A stretch of DNA of 64,000 bases from Olavius algarvensis associated proteobacterium Delta 3 (GTDB lineage Bacteria > Desulfobacterota > Desulfobacteria > Desulfobacterales > CAFBRK01): assembly GCA_903231505.1 (NCBI GenBank), contig CAFBRK010000015.1:81655-145654 (forward strand), in the 5' to 3' direction. Under the pieces are notes generated by a model, which saw nothing but the letters and a program-made list of their open reading frames with translations, searched no databases and had not been told where the DNA came from. Within the stretch, counting starts at the first letter, position 1; the number at the start of each line of letters is the position of its first letter. The translations under genes and the position numbers were made by a program. Of this stretch, positions 1 to 9,991 are shown one piece after another.

Positions 1-1021
1 CTTTTATGTTCTCCATCTGGCAGGAAAGCATCGGCACCCGCACTCCGGCACAGGAAAGCATGTTCCGGGCAAGATCCACGATATCAGCGACCACGGCACT
101 TGCCGTTGGCATCATTCCGGCGCCGCGACCGTAAAGCAGAATGTCGTCCGCCGCACTGCAGGAAAATGTGATGGCGTTGACCGTGCCGTTGACGTTGGAC
201 AGGAGATTGTCAAAGGGGATCATCGTGGGGTGGATCCGTGCCTCGATGGCCTCCCCCTTGTCCTTGCTAATGGCCAGCAGCTTGATTCGGTAACCGAACT
301 CACTGGCAAACTCGATGTCCATGGGTGTGATTCTGGGGATCCCCTCGACGTAAATATCGTTCAGGTTGATCTCCATACCGTAGGCCAGAGAATTTAATAT
401 CGCCAGTTTATGCGCGGTATCGAGACCCTCCACATCCAGCGTTGGATCGGCCTCGGCGTACCCTTTTGTCTGGGCCTCGGCAAGGGCTTCCGCGAAGGGG
501 CAGCCCTCATCGGATATCTTTGTCAGGATATAGTTGCAGGTCCCGTTGAGAATGCCGATCATCCCGCTGATGCGATTGCCGACCAGGGATTCCCGAAGGG
601 TCTTGATCACGGGCATGCACCCCCCCGTACTGGCCTCAAACGCCAGATTGACCCCGTTTTCGGAAGCTTCCCGGACAATCTCATTTCCGTGGGATGCCAA
701 AAGCGCCTTGTTGGCAGTCACCACATGCTTGCCCTTTCGGATCGCTGCAAGCATCATGTCTTTGGCAATCCCCTTGCCGCCGATCATCTCGAGAACGATA
801 TCCACTTCCGGATCATGGATCACACGCTGGGCATCATCGATGAGTACGCCGGCGGGGAGAGCGACACCACGGTCTGTTGTCAGGTCGATGTCGGCCACGT
901 ATTTCAGATTCAGGTCGACCCCGGCCCTAGCCCGGAGGAGATCCCGCTCTTCCAGGAGTATCCGCGCGACACCTGTGCCGACAGTGCCAAACCCCAGTAA
1001 GCCGATGTTGATTTTTTTCAT
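1..1021 (-). CDS. hom: Homoserine dehydrogenase (N-terminal 340 residues; runs off the window)
   Basis: Reading the reverse strand from the ATG at 1021 gives an open frame to the window edge. The protein begins MKKINIGLLGFGTVGTG, a Rossmann NAD(P)-binding loop, and later shows VTANKALLA, FEASTGGCMPVIKTL, GILNGTCNYIL and GYAEADPTLDVEG, the core homoserine dehydrogenase motifs. The enzyme reduces aspartate semialdehyde to homoserine for threonine and methionine synthesis in the cytoplasm. The visible part covers the NAD-binding and catalytic domains; a C-terminal ACT domain, usual in this family, would lie outside the window. It is the next gene downstream of the aminotransferase on the same strand, 140 bases away, so they may be cotranscribed. 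The gap holds a repeat that has a second copy near 9781. Identification is secure; only completeness is unknown. Confidence 0.95.
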   Translation of the reverse strand, partial: MKKINIGLLGFGTVGTGVARILLEERDLLRARAGVDLNLKYVADIDLTTDRGVALPAGVLIDDAQRVIHDPEVDIVLEMIGGKGIAKDMMLAAIRKGKHVVTANKALLASHGNEIVREASENGVNLAFEASTGGCMPVIKTLRESLVGNRISGMIGILNGTCNYILTKISDEGCPFAEALAEAQTKGYAEADPTLDVEGLDTAHKLAILNSLAYGMEINLNDIYVEGIPRITPMDIEFASEFGYRIKLLAISKDKGEAIEARIHPTMIPFDNLLSNVNGTVNAITFSCSAADDILLYGRGAGMMPTASAVVADIVDLARNMLSCAGVRVPMLSCQMENIK

Positions 1022-1042
1022 GGGTATTCCGTTGGTCCGTTG

Positions 1043-1122
1043 GCCCGCAATAAATGCCTAAAATTTAAAATGCCTAAAATGCCTAAAATGGTGGAATCGC
1101 TCCGCTCTATCCTTCAATCCAG
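1043..1122. repeat. 80-bp direct repeat, copy A (pair at 9781-9860)
   Basis: These 80 bases match 9781-9860 at 79 of 80 positions, in the same orientation. Both copies start GCCCGCAATAAATGCC, contain three TGCCTAAAA-type units and end CTATCCTTCAATCCAG. Copy A lies between hom and the aminotransferase, copy B between aceK and mltG. It does not code for anything recognisable. An inverted fragment of the same motif (GGCATTTTAGGCATTTTAG) occurs just after the aceA stop codon near 6140. Confidence 0.9.
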
Positions 1123-1161
1123 TCCGCCAGAGGCGGACAAGCATCCAGCAACAAGCCGGCC

Positions 1162-2364
1162 CTACAAAATCTTTCGTATGCCTCTGATCGCCTGATTGGT
1201 TCGCATTTCATTTTCGATCAGGGCGAAACGCACATAATCGTCGCCGTATTCTCCGAAACCCAATCCCGGCGATACGGCAACCTGCGCTTCCCGAATCATG
1301 AACTTTGAAAACTCGACCGATCCCATGTGTCGGTACTGATCGGGGATGCGACCCCACACGAACATGGTGGCCTTGGGCGGCTCAATTTCCCAACCGGCCC
1401 TCGCCAGGCCGGTAATCAGGGTGTCGCGGCGGGACTTGTAGGTATCCACGATCTCTTTGACACACTCCTGCTGCCCCTGAAAGTTGTTTTTGTCATCCTC
1501 CTCGTCCGGGCCGCTCAGAGCAATAATCGAAGCGATCTGTATCGGCTGGAAGATGCCGTAATCCAGATAGCTCTTGATGCGCGCCAGGGCCCCGATGATT
1601 TCGCGATTGCCCAGGCAAAACCCCACGCGCCATCCGGGCATGCTGTAGCTCTTCGAGAGTGAGAAGAACTCGACCCCCACGTCCTTTGCCCCTTTGGCCT
1701 GGAGAAAACTGGGCGCTGTGTACCCGTCAAATACCAGGTCGGCGTATGCAAAATCATGGATGATCATGATATCGTGCTCCCTGGCGTAATCCACGATCTT
1801 TTCGAAAAACTCGAGCTCCACCACCTCGGTGGTGGGATTATGGGGATAGCAGATGATCAGAACCTTGGGTTTGGGCCACGTCTGCCGGGTTGCATTGATC
1901 AGGTTATCGAAAAAATCCTGGTCCGGCCCCATGGGGATACCGCGCACATCTCCGCCGGAAATGATGGCCGAGTAGGGATGAATCGGATAGGTCGGGCTGG
2001 GCGTAAACACCACATCCCCGGGCCGAATGGTGACCAGCACCAGATGGGACATCCCTTCCTTGACGCCGATGGTCACGATGGCTTCAGAATCCGGGTCCAG
2101 GTCCACGTCAAAGCGTCGCCGGTACCAGCTGGTGATGGCCCGACGCAGCTTGGTAATTCCCGCCGATGCCGAATAGCGGTGGTTATGGGCCTTTTGAGCC
2201 GCTTCCACCAGTTTCTCGACAATGTGCTGTGGAGTGCCGATGTCCGGATTCCCCATGCCCAGGTCGATGATATCTTTACCGGCATGTCGCTCTTTCATCT
2301 TGAGTTGGTTGACCGTGGCAAATACATATGGTGGTAGTCGATCGAGTCGGGCAAACGTCTTCAT
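1162..2364 (-). CDS. alaC: AlaC-like PLP-dependent aminotransferase (fold type I)
   Basis: This 400-residue class I/II aminotransferase converts pyruvate or a related 2-oxo acid to the amino acid with glutamate as donor. Visible motifs are [17 protein letters not shown] near the N-terminus, [24 protein letters not shown] and [15 protein letters not shown], where the lysine forms the internal aldimine with PLP. The [13 protein letters not shown] region and the length fit the AlaC/YfdZ alanine aminotransferase group more closely than aspartate or LL-diaminopimelate aminotransferases, but substrate cannot be proven by reading. The gene is followed by hom on the same strand, a pairing that suggests an amino-acid biosynthesis unit. 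The start at [13 protein letters not shown] is the first methionine before conserved sequence. Confidence 0.85.
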   Translation of the reverse strand: MKTFARLDRLPPYVFATVNQLKMKERHAGKDIIDLGMGNPDIGTPQHIVEKLVEAAQKAHNHRYSASAGITKLRRAITSWYRRRFDVDLDPDSEAIVTIGVKEGMSHLVLVTIRPGDVVFTPSPTYPIHPYSAIISGGDVRGIPMGPDQDFFDNLINATRQTWPKPKVLIICYPHNPTTEVVELEFFEKIVDYAREHDIMIIHDFAYADLVFDGYTAPSFLQAKGAKDVGVEFFSLSKSYSMPGWRVGFCLGNREIIGALARIKSYLDYGIFQPIQIASIIALSGPDEEDDKNNFQGQQECVKEIVDTYKSRRDTLITGLARAGWEIEPPKATMFVWGRIPDQYRHMGSVEFSKFMIREAQVAVSPGLGFGEYGDDYVRFALIENEMRTNQAIRGIRKIL

Positions 2365-2566
2365 GGTTAAAATCCGTGGTAATCGTTAAGGGTCTTTGGA
2401 TCGCCATCCCGGCAATTTCAGCATCAGGAAACCACTATCAAATTTCCGGGTTAAAGGTAATTACAATATGTAAGTACCGGATGTCAAAAAATTTTGTTTT
2501 GACTTTTAACCCCTTAGAAACTACTTTTTTCTTCACGTTGGAGAATTCACAAGTGGAGAAATGGTG

Positions 2567-3610
2567 ATGTCGGATTCGCTCACATACGCGAAAGCAGGTG
2601 TGGATATCGACAAGGCGAATGCCCTGGTCGATCAGATCAAGAAAATCGCCAAATCCACCCCCCGGTCCGGGGTTATGGGCGACATCGGCGGATTTGGGGG
2701 AATGTTTTCCCTGAACGTGGCCAACATGGAGCGCCCTGTGCTGGTCAGTTCGACGGACGGTGTCGGTACCAAGCTGAAAATCGCGTTCATGACGGGGATT
2801 CACGACACCGTCGGTATCGATCTCGTAGCCATGTGTATTAACGACATTGCCGTGCAGGGAGCCAAGCCGCTTTTTTTTCTCGATTATCTGTCCATGGGCA
2901 GGCTGGACAACAAGATTGCCACAGACATTATTGAAGGGATCGGAAAAGGCTGTCGTCTGGCCAACTGTTCCCTTATCGGCGGTGAAACAGCCGAGATGCC
3001 CGGCTTTTATAGTGAAAAGGAGTACGACCTGGCCGGCTTTGCTGTCGGGATCGTGGACAACCGCAAAATCGTGGATGGCTCCGACACGCAATTGGGCGAC
3101 AAGGTTGTCGGGATTGCTTCCAGCGGCCTCCACAGCAACGGATATTCACTGGTTCGGAAGATCTGCTTTGACATGCTCGAACTCGATGTGGCCGACACCG
3201 TCCCGGAACTCGGGGTCACCATCGGGGAGGAACTGCTCAAGCCGACGCGGATCTATTCCGAGACCATACAGCGCTTGCTGAAAGACCTGCCCATCTCGGG
3301 TCTGGCCCACATCACCGGAGGCGGGCTGGTCGACAACATCGTGCGGATCATACCTAAATCCTGCAAGGTGGTATTGAAAAAGGGGAGTTGGGAAGTACCG
3401 CCCATATTTTCATTTCTCCAAAAATCCGGCAAGATCTCCCAAAAAGAAATGTTGCGGACCTTCAACAACGGCATCGGTCTGGTGTTGGTTGTTCCCGAAA
3501 GGGCAGTAGACGATGTGCTCGAGCGTCTCAGGGGAATGAAGGAACAGGCATTTGTCATCGGTGAGATCGCAGCAAAGAAGAAAAGTAAAACCCAGATCAG
3601 CTGGGTCTGA
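2567..3610 (+). CDS. purM: Phosphoribosylformylglycinamidine cyclo-ligase (AIR synthetase)
   Basis: PurM closes the imidazole ring of FGAM with ATP to give AIR, the fifth step of purine synthesis. The 347-residue frame begins MSDSLTYAKAGVDIDKANALV, the conserved start of PurM, and carries VSSTDGVGTKLKIAF, CINDIAVQGAKPLFFLDY, LIGGETAEMPGFY, GIASSGLHSNGYSLVRK and HITGGGLVDNIVRI. An ATG six bases upstream is also in frame (2561), but the GTGGAG ribosome site sits at better distance from 2567. The gene stands alone between divergently read alaC and tsaD. Length matches the family (about 345). Confidence 0.95.
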   Translation: MSDSLTYAKAGVDIDKANALVDQIKKIAKSTPRSGVMGDIGGFGGMFSLNVANMERPVLVSSTDGVGTKLKIAFMTGIHDTVGIDLVAMCINDIAVQGAKPLFFLDYLSMGRLDNKIATDIIEGIGKGCRLANCSLIGGETAEMPGFYSEKEYDLAGFAVGIVDNRKIVDGSDTQLGDKVVGIASSGLHSNGYSLVRKICFDMLELDVADTVPELGVTIGEELLKPTRIYSETIQRLLKDLPISGLAHITGGGLVDNIVRIIPKSCKVVLKKGSWEVPPIFSFLQKSGKISQKEMLRTFNNGIGLVLVVPERAVDDVLERLRGMKEQAFVIGEIAAKKKSKTQISWV

Positions 3611-4009
3611 CGCGTACGCTGTTCATTTCAGGCGCATTCACGCAATGAAGGCATTCGTCACTGTTGGAATCACCGGCCATACGGCTCGGGTCCTGCGCTG
3701 AAACCTCACACGAAACGGATTGAAATATACGTCGATGTTTAGACAACTGGCCACATTGGTTTCACGTATCTTTGCATGGATCGCCAAAGGACAGCAAAAA
3801 GCGCCCTGTTCCGGTTGAGGGGTGAAGGTGACGCCCGCTCGGCGAGGGGGCCGGTAGCTGAGTAACGATAATCCTTGTATTGGGCCAGAATCCAAACGAT
3901 TCTGGCCGTTGTGTTTTATCGAAACGCTTTACTGAAGAGATGGCATACGCTCTCTAGTTATGTGCAGGACTATCGATAGAGACGCGATGCAATTCCGGAC
4001 GTACCCGCC
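3611..4009. other. Intergenic stretch purM-tsaD
   Basis: About 400 bases with no convincing gene. The only clear structure is the perfect hairpin at 3883-3907, listed separately. A short open frame on the reverse strand (3638-3895) has no ribosome site or recognisable sequence. Confidence 0.5.
3883..3907 (+). terminator. Hairpin, probable terminator upstream of tsaD
   Basis: GGCCAGAATC, loop CAAAC, GATTCTGGCC is a perfect 10-bp stem with a 5-base loop, followed on the plus strand by GTTGTGTTTT. It would end transcripts that run on from purM and insulate tsaD. The T-run is broken by G residues, so it may be weak. Confidence 0.55.
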
Positions 4010-5017
4010 ATGATTGTCCTTGGAATCGAATCCTCCTGTGATGAGACGGCGGCGGCGGTTGTGGAAGACGGCACTCGGATTCTGTCGTCCGTGGTGGCAT
4101 CCCAGGTTGCGGTCCATCACCCTTACGGCGGGGTGGTACCGGAGCTTGCCTCGCGGAAACACATCGAAGCCATCGTTCCCGTCGTGGAGCAGGCCATTGC
4201 CGATTCCGGTGTCGGCCCCCATCGCATCGAAGGGGTCGCCGTGACGCAAGGGCCGGGTCTTGTCGGTGCGTTGCTGGTGGGTTTTTCATTTGCCAAGGCG
4301 TATGCCCATGCCCGGGGCCTGCCATGGGTCGGGGTAAACCATCTTGAAGGGCACATGAATTCGGTATTCCTCGGCAGCCATTCTCCACCCTTTCCCTTTG
4401 TCGCCCTGCTGGCATCCGGTGGGCATACCAGCCTCTACCATGTCACCTCTCACATACAATACGAACAGATGGGTCAGACATTGGACGACGCCGCCGGAGA
4501 AGCGTTTGACAAGGTGTCGAAAATGCTGGGGCTGGGTTATCCCGGTGGCGGTATCATCGACAAGATGGCAGCGGACGGGGATCCCGAAAAAATCACGTTT
4601 CCGAGAGCCTTTCTCAATAAGACCAGCTTCGACTTCAGCTTCAGCGGAATAAAGACGGCCGTCAAACGATACATCATGACCCACGAAGACACCTATTATC
4701 GTCAGATCCCGGATATCGCGGCCGGATTTCAGGAGGCCGTGGTGGAGGTGCTGACCACCAAACTGATTCGGGCCGCCGGGACCAGAGATTGTGAACACAT
4801 CGCCCTGGTGGGCGGAGTGGCGGCCAACAGCCGATTAAGGGGACGTCTGAACGAAACGGCCATACAGGAAGGAATGCAGGTCTATATTCCGGCCATTGAA
4901 TTGTGCGGAGACAATGCCGCCATGGTGGCTGCGGTGGGGTATCACTACCTTAAGGCCGGTGTTCGAGCAGGCCTCGGCGATGATGTGTTCTCACGGGTAC
5001 CCCGGATCACAGGCTAA
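4010..5017 (+). CDS. tsaD: tRNA N6-adenosine threonylcarbamoyltransferase
   Basis: TsaD transfers threonylcarbamoyl from the AMP adduct to A37 of ANN-decoding tRNAs, acting with TsaB and TsaE. The 335-residue frame begins MIVLGIESSCDETAAAVV, the ASKHA ATPase start, and shows GVVPELASRKH, VTQGPGLVGALLVG, VNHLEGHMNSVFL with the metal-binding HxxxH, ASGGHTSLY, LGLGYPGGGIIDKMA, FSFSGIKTAVK and VGGVAANSRLR. Length is that of the family (about 335-340). It ends 15 bases from the convergent nagZ stop. Partners tsaB and tsaE are not in the window. Confidence 0.96.
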   Translation: MIVLGIESSCDETAAAVVEDGTRILSSVVASQVAVHHPYGGVVPELASRKHIEAIVPVVEQAIADSGVGPHRIEGVAVTQGPGLVGALLVGFSFAKAYAHARGLPWVGVNHLEGHMNSVFLGSHSPPFPFVALLASGGHTSLYHVTSHIQYEQMGQTLDDAAGEAFDKVSKMLGLGYPGGGIIDKMAADGDPEKITFPRAFLNKTSFDFSFSGIKTAVKRYIMTHEDTYYRQIPDIAAGFQEAVVEVLTTKLIRAAGTRDCEHIALVGGVAANSRLRGRLNETAIQEGMQVYIPAIELCGDNAAMVAAVGYHYLKAGVRAGLGDDVFSRVPRITG

Positions 5018-5032
5018 CCCGACCCTATCGTG

Positions 5033-6049
5033 CTATAGTCGAGCCAAGTACGTCCTTTTTAGCTGAAGAATTCTATCCGCCGAAAGCTCGCCTCTTCTTC
5101 GTATATCTTCCGATTGCTTCAGCGAATTATAGATGATTTCGTAAACGGCCTCCATATCGGGACTTCGGTGGCAGATCAGCGCGATATCGATATCCGCTGC
5201 AAGTATCCGTTCCGTGCAGGTCCGGAAATCAAAATAATTCCGTACGGCTCCCATATCCAGGTCATCGGTCATCACGACGCCGTCGAATCCCATGGTCTGC
5301 CGCAGAAGACCCCGCGCAATGGCTTCCGAAAGACTCGCCGGCCATTCCGGATCCACTCCCGCATAGCGGATATGGGACAGCATGAACCCTGCCGCGTCTG
5401 CTTCGATCGCGGCATAAAACGGGATGAGATCATAGGCATCCAATTCCGTTTCATCGGTCTCCAGAACAGGCAGGTCCAGGTGGGAGTCGATGGTGGTCCG
5501 GCCGATACCCGGAAAGTGTTTCGCCACTGCCATAACGCCGTTCTTCTGGAGGGTTCGGATAACCACCGTTCCCAGCCGGGACACCCATTGGGGATCCGAA
5601 CCGAAGGACCGGCCGGCCATGATGCTCTGAAAATTTTCCGGAGCGAGATCCATGACCGGCGCCATGTTCATGTTGATCCCCAGGTTGGATAGCTCCCCGG
5701 CGGTGACCCTGCCGAAACTTTCGGCATCCGATTCGGACTCCATATAGGGGTTTCCCGGGAATTCTGTAAAGGGCGCCCTGAGCCGTGCGACCTCTCCGCC
5801 TTCCTGGTCGATGGCGATAAAAAGCGGTGAATGCCCTGCGGCCCGGGCAACGTCCTGGGCGCTTCGGCAGAGCTCTGTAATCTGGTCGCGGGTGTCAAGG
5901 TTGGGGGAAAAGAGAATCAACCCGCCCACCTTGAGCTCCCGGATCAGGGATTCCAGATCGGCATCGCAGATCAATCCGTCGAACCCGACCATGAGCCGCT
6001 GACCGGCTAATTCGGCGATGGATAAGTCCTGTGCGTTCATGTTTCTCAT
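5033..6049 (-). CDS. nagZ: Beta-N-acetylhexosaminidase, GH3 (NagZ-like)
   Basis: This 338-residue glycoside hydrolase family 3 enzyme would remove N-acetylglucosamine from muropeptides during cell-wall recycling. It shows AIDQEGGEVARLR, the substrate loop KHFPGIGRTTIDSHLDLP (usual KHFPGHG then DSH), and VVMTDDLDMGAV, where the first Asp of the DDL run is the expected nucleophile. The second His of the usual KHFPGHG is replaced by Ile (GIG), while the DSH histidine of the NagZ catalytic dyad is kept. There is no signal peptide, as expected for cytoplasmic NagZ. The start is uncertain: ATG at 6049 or 6040, neither with a strong ribosome site. Confidence 0.88.
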   Translation of the reverse strand: MRNMNAQDLSIAELAGQRLMVGFDGLICDADLESLIRELKVGGLILFSPNLDTRDQITELCRSAQDVARAAGHSPLFIAIDQEGGEVARLRAPFTEFPGNPYMESESDAESFGRVTAGELSNLGINMNMAPVMDLAPENFQSIMAGRSFGSDPQWVSRLGTVVIRTLQKNGVMAVAKHFPGIGRTTIDSHLDLPVLETDETELDAYDLIPFYAAIEADAAGFMLSHIRYAGVDPEWPASLSEAIARGLLRQTMGFDGVVMTDDLDMGAVRNYFDFRTCTERILAADIDIALICHRSPDMEAVYEIIYNSLKQSEDIRRRGELSADRILQLKRTYLARL

Positions 6050-6171
6050 ACAGTCGAAGCGTTATGATCTAAACATTGAGGAGTAGAAAGAGTTTATGAT
6101 GGCTAAACTTAAACCAGAAGGTCTCCGAGACCGTTTTAAGGCATTTTAGGCATTTTAGTGCATTTAAGGCA

Positions 6172-7512
6172 TTAAAACTGTTCGGCTTCAGTACTCCCCT
6201 CCATCGCTCCCACCGATGTTTCCCCTTCGGTGATTGCATTCATGATCCGGTCAAAGTAACCGGCGCCGACAAATTTCTGATGGGTGATGGCCATATACCC
6301 CTTTTCCTTTTCACCGGCAAATTCTTCCTCTTGGAAATCGGAATAGGCCAGCATCCCATCGTCCCGGTAACTGCGTGCCAGGTTGAACATGCCCAGGTTC
6401 AATGCATGGAAACCGGCCAGGGTGACAAACTGGAACTTGTACCCCATGGCGGCCAGTTCGGTCTGAAATCGCATGATGGTGCTGTCATCCAGGTGGGCCC
6501 TCCAATTGAAGGACGGCGAGCAGTTGTAACTTAACAGTTTTCCCGGATATGTCGAATGGATGCCTTCGGCAAACTTCTTGGCCTGCTCAAGATCCGGTTT
6601 TGATGTTTCACACCATACCATATCCGCATACGGTGCATAGGCCAGCCCCCGGGCAATCGCCATGTCCACGCCCCCTTCAATATAGAAAAAGCCCTCTGAA
6701 GAGCGGGCTTGGTCCTTAATGAATGGTCGATCCCGTTCGTCGATATCGCTGGTCAGCAAGCGGGCGGCATCTGCGTCCGTGCGGGCGACCAGCAGTGTCG
6801 GCACACCGCACACATCCGCTGAGAGCCGGGCGGCGACAAGTTTGTTGATGAATTCCTGGACAGGGACCAAAACCTTTCCGCCCATGTGCCCGCATTTTTT
6901 CGCCGACGCCAGTTGATCCTCAAAATGAACTCCGGCAGCCCCGGCTTCAATCATCTGCTTCATGAGTTCAAAGGCATTCAACGGTCCACCGAAGCCGGCT
7001 TCCGCATCGGCGACGATCGGTGCAAACCAGTAAGGACCGCTCTTTCGCCCGTCGAGCACCTGGATCTGGTCGGCCCGCCGAAGGGCATTGTTGATCCGCC
7101 GGACCACGTTTGGCACGCTGTTGGCCGGGTAGAGGCTCTGGTCCGGGTACATCTCGCCGGCCAGGTTCGCATCGGCCGCCACCTGCCAGCCGCTGAGGTA
7201 GATGGCCTTCAGTCCGGCTTCCACCTGCTGCACGGCCTGATTGCCGGTCAATGCCCCCAGGGCGGGGATGTAGTTTTCGTTCTTCAAAAGCTGCCACAGG
7301 CGCTTGGCACCGGCCTCGGCAAACGAGTAGCTCAGTTTCAGCGTTCCGCGCAGTTTCAATACCTCATCCGCGGAATAGGGCCGTTTTATCCCATCCCAGC
7401 GCATATCGGACTCCCATTCATTGCGCATCAGCTCGGCCTCGTCCACGTCGATTTCATGGCATTCGAGCCGCTTGCAGAATTCGATGGCCTTCTCTTCAAA
7501 TGTTTTTCCCAT
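6172..7512 (-). CDS. aceA: Isocitrate lyase
   Basis: AceA splits isocitrate to glyoxylate and succinate, the first step of the glyoxylate bypass. The 446-residue protein has the catalytic loop [13 protein letters not shown] with the active-site Cys near residue 206, plus [54 protein letters not shown] and NCSPSFNW, all isocitrate lyase signatures. A strong GGAGG lies before the ATG. It is divergent from aceK across a 480-base gap. No malate synthase is in the window, so the bypass must be completed elsewhere. Confidence 0.96.
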   Translation of the reverse strand: MGKTFEEKAIEFCKRLECHEIDVDEAELMRNEWESDMRWDGIKRPYSADEVLKLRGTLKLSYSFAEAGAKRLWQLLKNENYIPALGALTGNQAVQQVEAGLKAIYLSGWQVAADANLAGEMYPDQSLYPANSVPNVVRRINNALRRADQIQVLDGRKSGPYWFAPIVADAEAGFGGPLNAFELMKQMIEAGAAGVHFEDQLASAKKCGHMGGKVLVPVQEFINKLVAARLSADVCGVPTLLVARTDADAARLLTSDIDERDRPFIKDQARSSEGFFYIEGGVDMAIARGLAYAPYADMVWCETSKPDLEQAKKFAEGIHSTYPGKLLSYNCSPSFNWRAHLDDSTIMRFQTELAAMGYKFQFVTLAGFHALNLGMFNLARSYRDDGMLAYSDFQEEEFAGEKEKGYMAITHQKFVGAGYFDRIMNAITEGETSVGAMEGSTEAEQF

Positions 7513-7994
7513 ATGCCCCCCTCCTTGGTGTTCGTTTTTGGAATAAGGTTTGTCCGCTGGCCCGTCAGCCCGTCTGCCCGTTAGTCCGTTAGTCCGTTAG
7601 TCCGTGTGCCCGTACGCCGGCATGTCCTGAGCTTGTCAAAGGGTTCGCCCGTTCGCCGGTATGAGTGCCTGTGGCTCATGTCGTAGAAACCGGGCAGCAT
7701 ACCCGAGTCCGTGTCCGTCCGGAGCGTTCACCGAAATGCCTACAGAAGAATTAACACGTTCCGCCTTACCGGCAGGGGTGGGTATCATTCTGCGACCATG
7801 GAGACTGACCGTGACAGAAGTATACGGTCCATGTTGTCAGAGGAAACGAAAGGATATCTGGCGAAAATACGGCAAAATTAACAATCCGCTTCTGCCTTGT
7901 CAACCGGCGCTCCAGCGTGGATCGTTCCTTGACGCACTTCCCCCGGCTTCTTATAGTGATAAATTCCTCTTGAATGAATAGCTGAGGGCGCGCC
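7513..7994. other. Divergent aceA-aceK intergenic region with octamer repeats
   Basis: About 480 bases separate the divergent aceA and aceK starts. At 7551-7620 degenerate 8-base units such as GCCCGTCA, GCCCGTTA and GTCCGTTA follow one another. The remainder must hold both promoters, but I see no clear operator. Open frames here (for example 7661-7981) look non-coding. Confidence 0.6.
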
Positions 7995-9758
7995 ATGACA
8001 GCCACGAATCATGATATGGAACCAGAAACCGCCACCGAAATCATCCTGGATGCATTCCGGGAATATCAATACGCCTTCGACCGGATCACGCTTATGGGCA
8101 GGGATCGGTTCATTGAACGGGACTGGCGGGGGGCCCACCAGGATGTTGTAGAGCGTATCGAGCTGTATCGCCGTGCGGTGGAGCAGGTTGTATCGTCACT
8201 CAAAACAGGGATTGGTTCCGGGCACACGTCAAGCGATATCGGAAGACGTATCAAGACAGGCTACCTGCGGGCGATCGCCGACCGTAACGACATCGAGCTG
8301 GCCAAGACATTTTTCAACTCCGCCATCCGGCGGGTGTTCGAGACCATCGGCGTCGATTCCGAGAGCGAGTTTGTGGACACTGACTTTGACGTGTTGTCCG
8401 TAGGTTCCGGCGCGTGTCCGGAATGCCGGCTGATAGCATTTCGCGGGAGCATCCGCAGCCTGGTTGAAGATATTTTCAACCTGTTTGATACCAAGATCGC
8501 CCTCGCCGATCCCCGCCTGGATTTCGAGCTTGCCACCGAAGAGATCAATTCGCGATTCGGGGCGATGGGTGTCGACCCGAGTCATGTTGCCATTGAAGTT
8601 CACGATTCGATTTTCTACCGGAACAAGGCCGCCTACATCATCGGCAGAGTTCTGTTGGGGCAATCGGTGTTGCCGTTGGTTATCGCCCTGCTCAATGAGG
8701 ACGAGGGCATATACGTCGATGCGGTCTTGCTGACGGAAGAAGAAATCAGCGTCCTGTTCAGTTTCACCCGTTCCTACTTTCGGGTTCGTGCGGAACGACC
8801 GTGGGAACTGGTCCGATTCATCAAAACCCTGATCCCGTCAAAACCCGTTTCTGAAATATATACCTCCATCGGCTACCATAAGCACGGCAAGGCGGAGCTG
8901 TTTCGCGAATTGCAGCGCAGTTTGCATCGCTCAAACGACAAGTTTATGATCGCCCCGGGAGAAAAGGGGATGGTCATGGTGGTCTTTACCCTTCCCTCCT
9001 TCGATGTCGTGTTCAAGGTCATCAAAGACCGATTCGACTACCCGAAAAAAACCGATCGTAGGGCTGTCCGGGAGCGGTATCAGCTTGTATTCCGGCACGA
9101 CAGGGCCGGCCGCCTGATCGACGCCCAGGAGTTTGAATATTTAAAGATCGGCAAAGACCGATTCTCCGACAGACTGTTGAGCGAACTGAGGAAATCCGCG
9201 TCCCGCAGCGTTGACATCGGCGATCACGATGTGGTTCTGAGACATGTCTATACCGAGCGCCGGATCACGCCTCTGGACATCTATGTCCGTGAGGCCGGAG
9301 AGAGCGAAGCCAGGGATGTGGTCAGAGATTACGGAAATGCCATAAAGGATCTGGCCGCAACAAATATCTTTCCAGGGGATCTGTTCCTTAAAAATTTCGG
9401 TGTCACACGGCACGGCCGGGTGATCTTTTATGATTATGATGAACTTTGCCTTCTTCTCGACTGCCGGTTCAAAACCATGCCGCCCGCCCGGAGCATCGAG
9501 GAGGAAATGTCGGCAGAACCATGGTTTTACGTCGATGAGAACGATGTATTTCCCGAAGAATTCGGAACGTTCTTCAGGCTGCGGCAACCCCTCCGCCAAG
9601 TTTTTGCAGGCTGCCATGGGGATCTGTTACAACTTGAATTCTGGCAGCATATGCAGGAAAAGCTGCGTTCCGGAGACGTCTTGAGTATCTTTCCCTACCA
9701 CACCGACCGCCGACTTCGTCAACGCGCCCGCAACCCCCGCAGGCCCAATGGGCGATGA
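7995..9758 (+). CDS. aceK: Isocitrate dehydrogenase kinase/phosphatase
   Basis: AceK phosphorylates isocitrate dehydrogenase to shut it off, or dephosphorylates it, so directing isocitrate to the TCA cycle or to isocitrate lyase. The 587-residue length fits the family (about 570-600). The nucleotide-binding stretch APGEKGMVMVVFTLPSF, followed by FKVIKDRF, is close to the enterobacterial enzyme, and LAATNIFPGDLFLKNFGVT with FYDYDE form the kinase catalytic core. Its neighbours are its target (icd, 2.7 kb downstream) and the competing enzyme (aceA, divergent). The ATG at 7995 is the first methionine before conserved sequence. AceK is best known from gamma- and betaproteobacteria, so its presence here is of interest. 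Confidence 0.95.
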   Translation: MTATNHDMEPETATEIILDAFREYQYAFDRITLMGRDRFIERDWRGAHQDVVERIELYRRAVEQVVSSLKTGIGSGHTSSDIGRRIKTGYLRAIADRNDIELAKTFFNSAIRRVFETIGVDSESEFVDTDFDVLSVGSGACPECRLIAFRGSIRSLVEDIFNLFDTKIALADPRLDFELATEEINSRFGAMGVDPSHVAIEVHDSIFYRNKAAYIIGRVLLGQSVLPLVIALLNEDEGIYVDAVLLTEEEISVLFSFTRSYFRVRAERPWELVRFIKTLIPSKPVSEIYTSIGYHKHGKAELFRELQRSLHRSNDKFMIAPGEKGMVMVVFTLPSFDVVFKVIKDRFDYPKKTDRRAVRERYQLVFRHDRAGRLIDAQEFEYLKIGKDRFSDRLLSELRKSASRSVDIGDHDVVLRHVYTERRITPLDIYVREAGESEARDVVRDYGNAIKDLAATNIFPGDLFLKNFGVTRHGRVIFYDYDELCLLLDCRFKTMPPARSIEEEMSAEPWFYVDENDVFPEEFGTFFRLRQPLRQVFAGCHGDLLQLEFWQHMQEKLRSGDVLSIFPYHTDRRLRQRARNPRRPNGR

Positions 9759-9759
9759 C

Positions 9760-9990
9760 CGTTGGCCCGTAGGCCCGTTAGCCCGCAATAAATGCCTAAA
9801 ATTTAAAATGCCTAAATTGCCTAAAATGGTGGAATCGCTCCGCTCTATCCTTCAATCCAGAATCCAGCATCCAGAATCCAGAATCCAGCATCCAGCCTTT
9901 CGCGGCGAAGCTCCGAAGGAGCGAAGACCGGTCCCCAATACCCAGTACCCAATACCGAATACCCAATACCCAGTACCCAATACCGAAAAG
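9760..9990. repeat. Octamer and heptamer repeat tract with 80-bp repeat copy B
   Basis: The whole gap between aceK and mltG is repetitive. It starts with 8-base units (GGCCCGTA, GGCCCGTT), continues with the 80-bp direct repeat copy B at 9781-9860, then 7-base units of the type ATCCAGA/ATCCAGC (9855-9896), and ends with AATACCC/AATACCG/AGTACCC units (9937-9985) that abut the mltG stop codon. Confidence 0.85.
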
Positions 9991-9991
9991 G

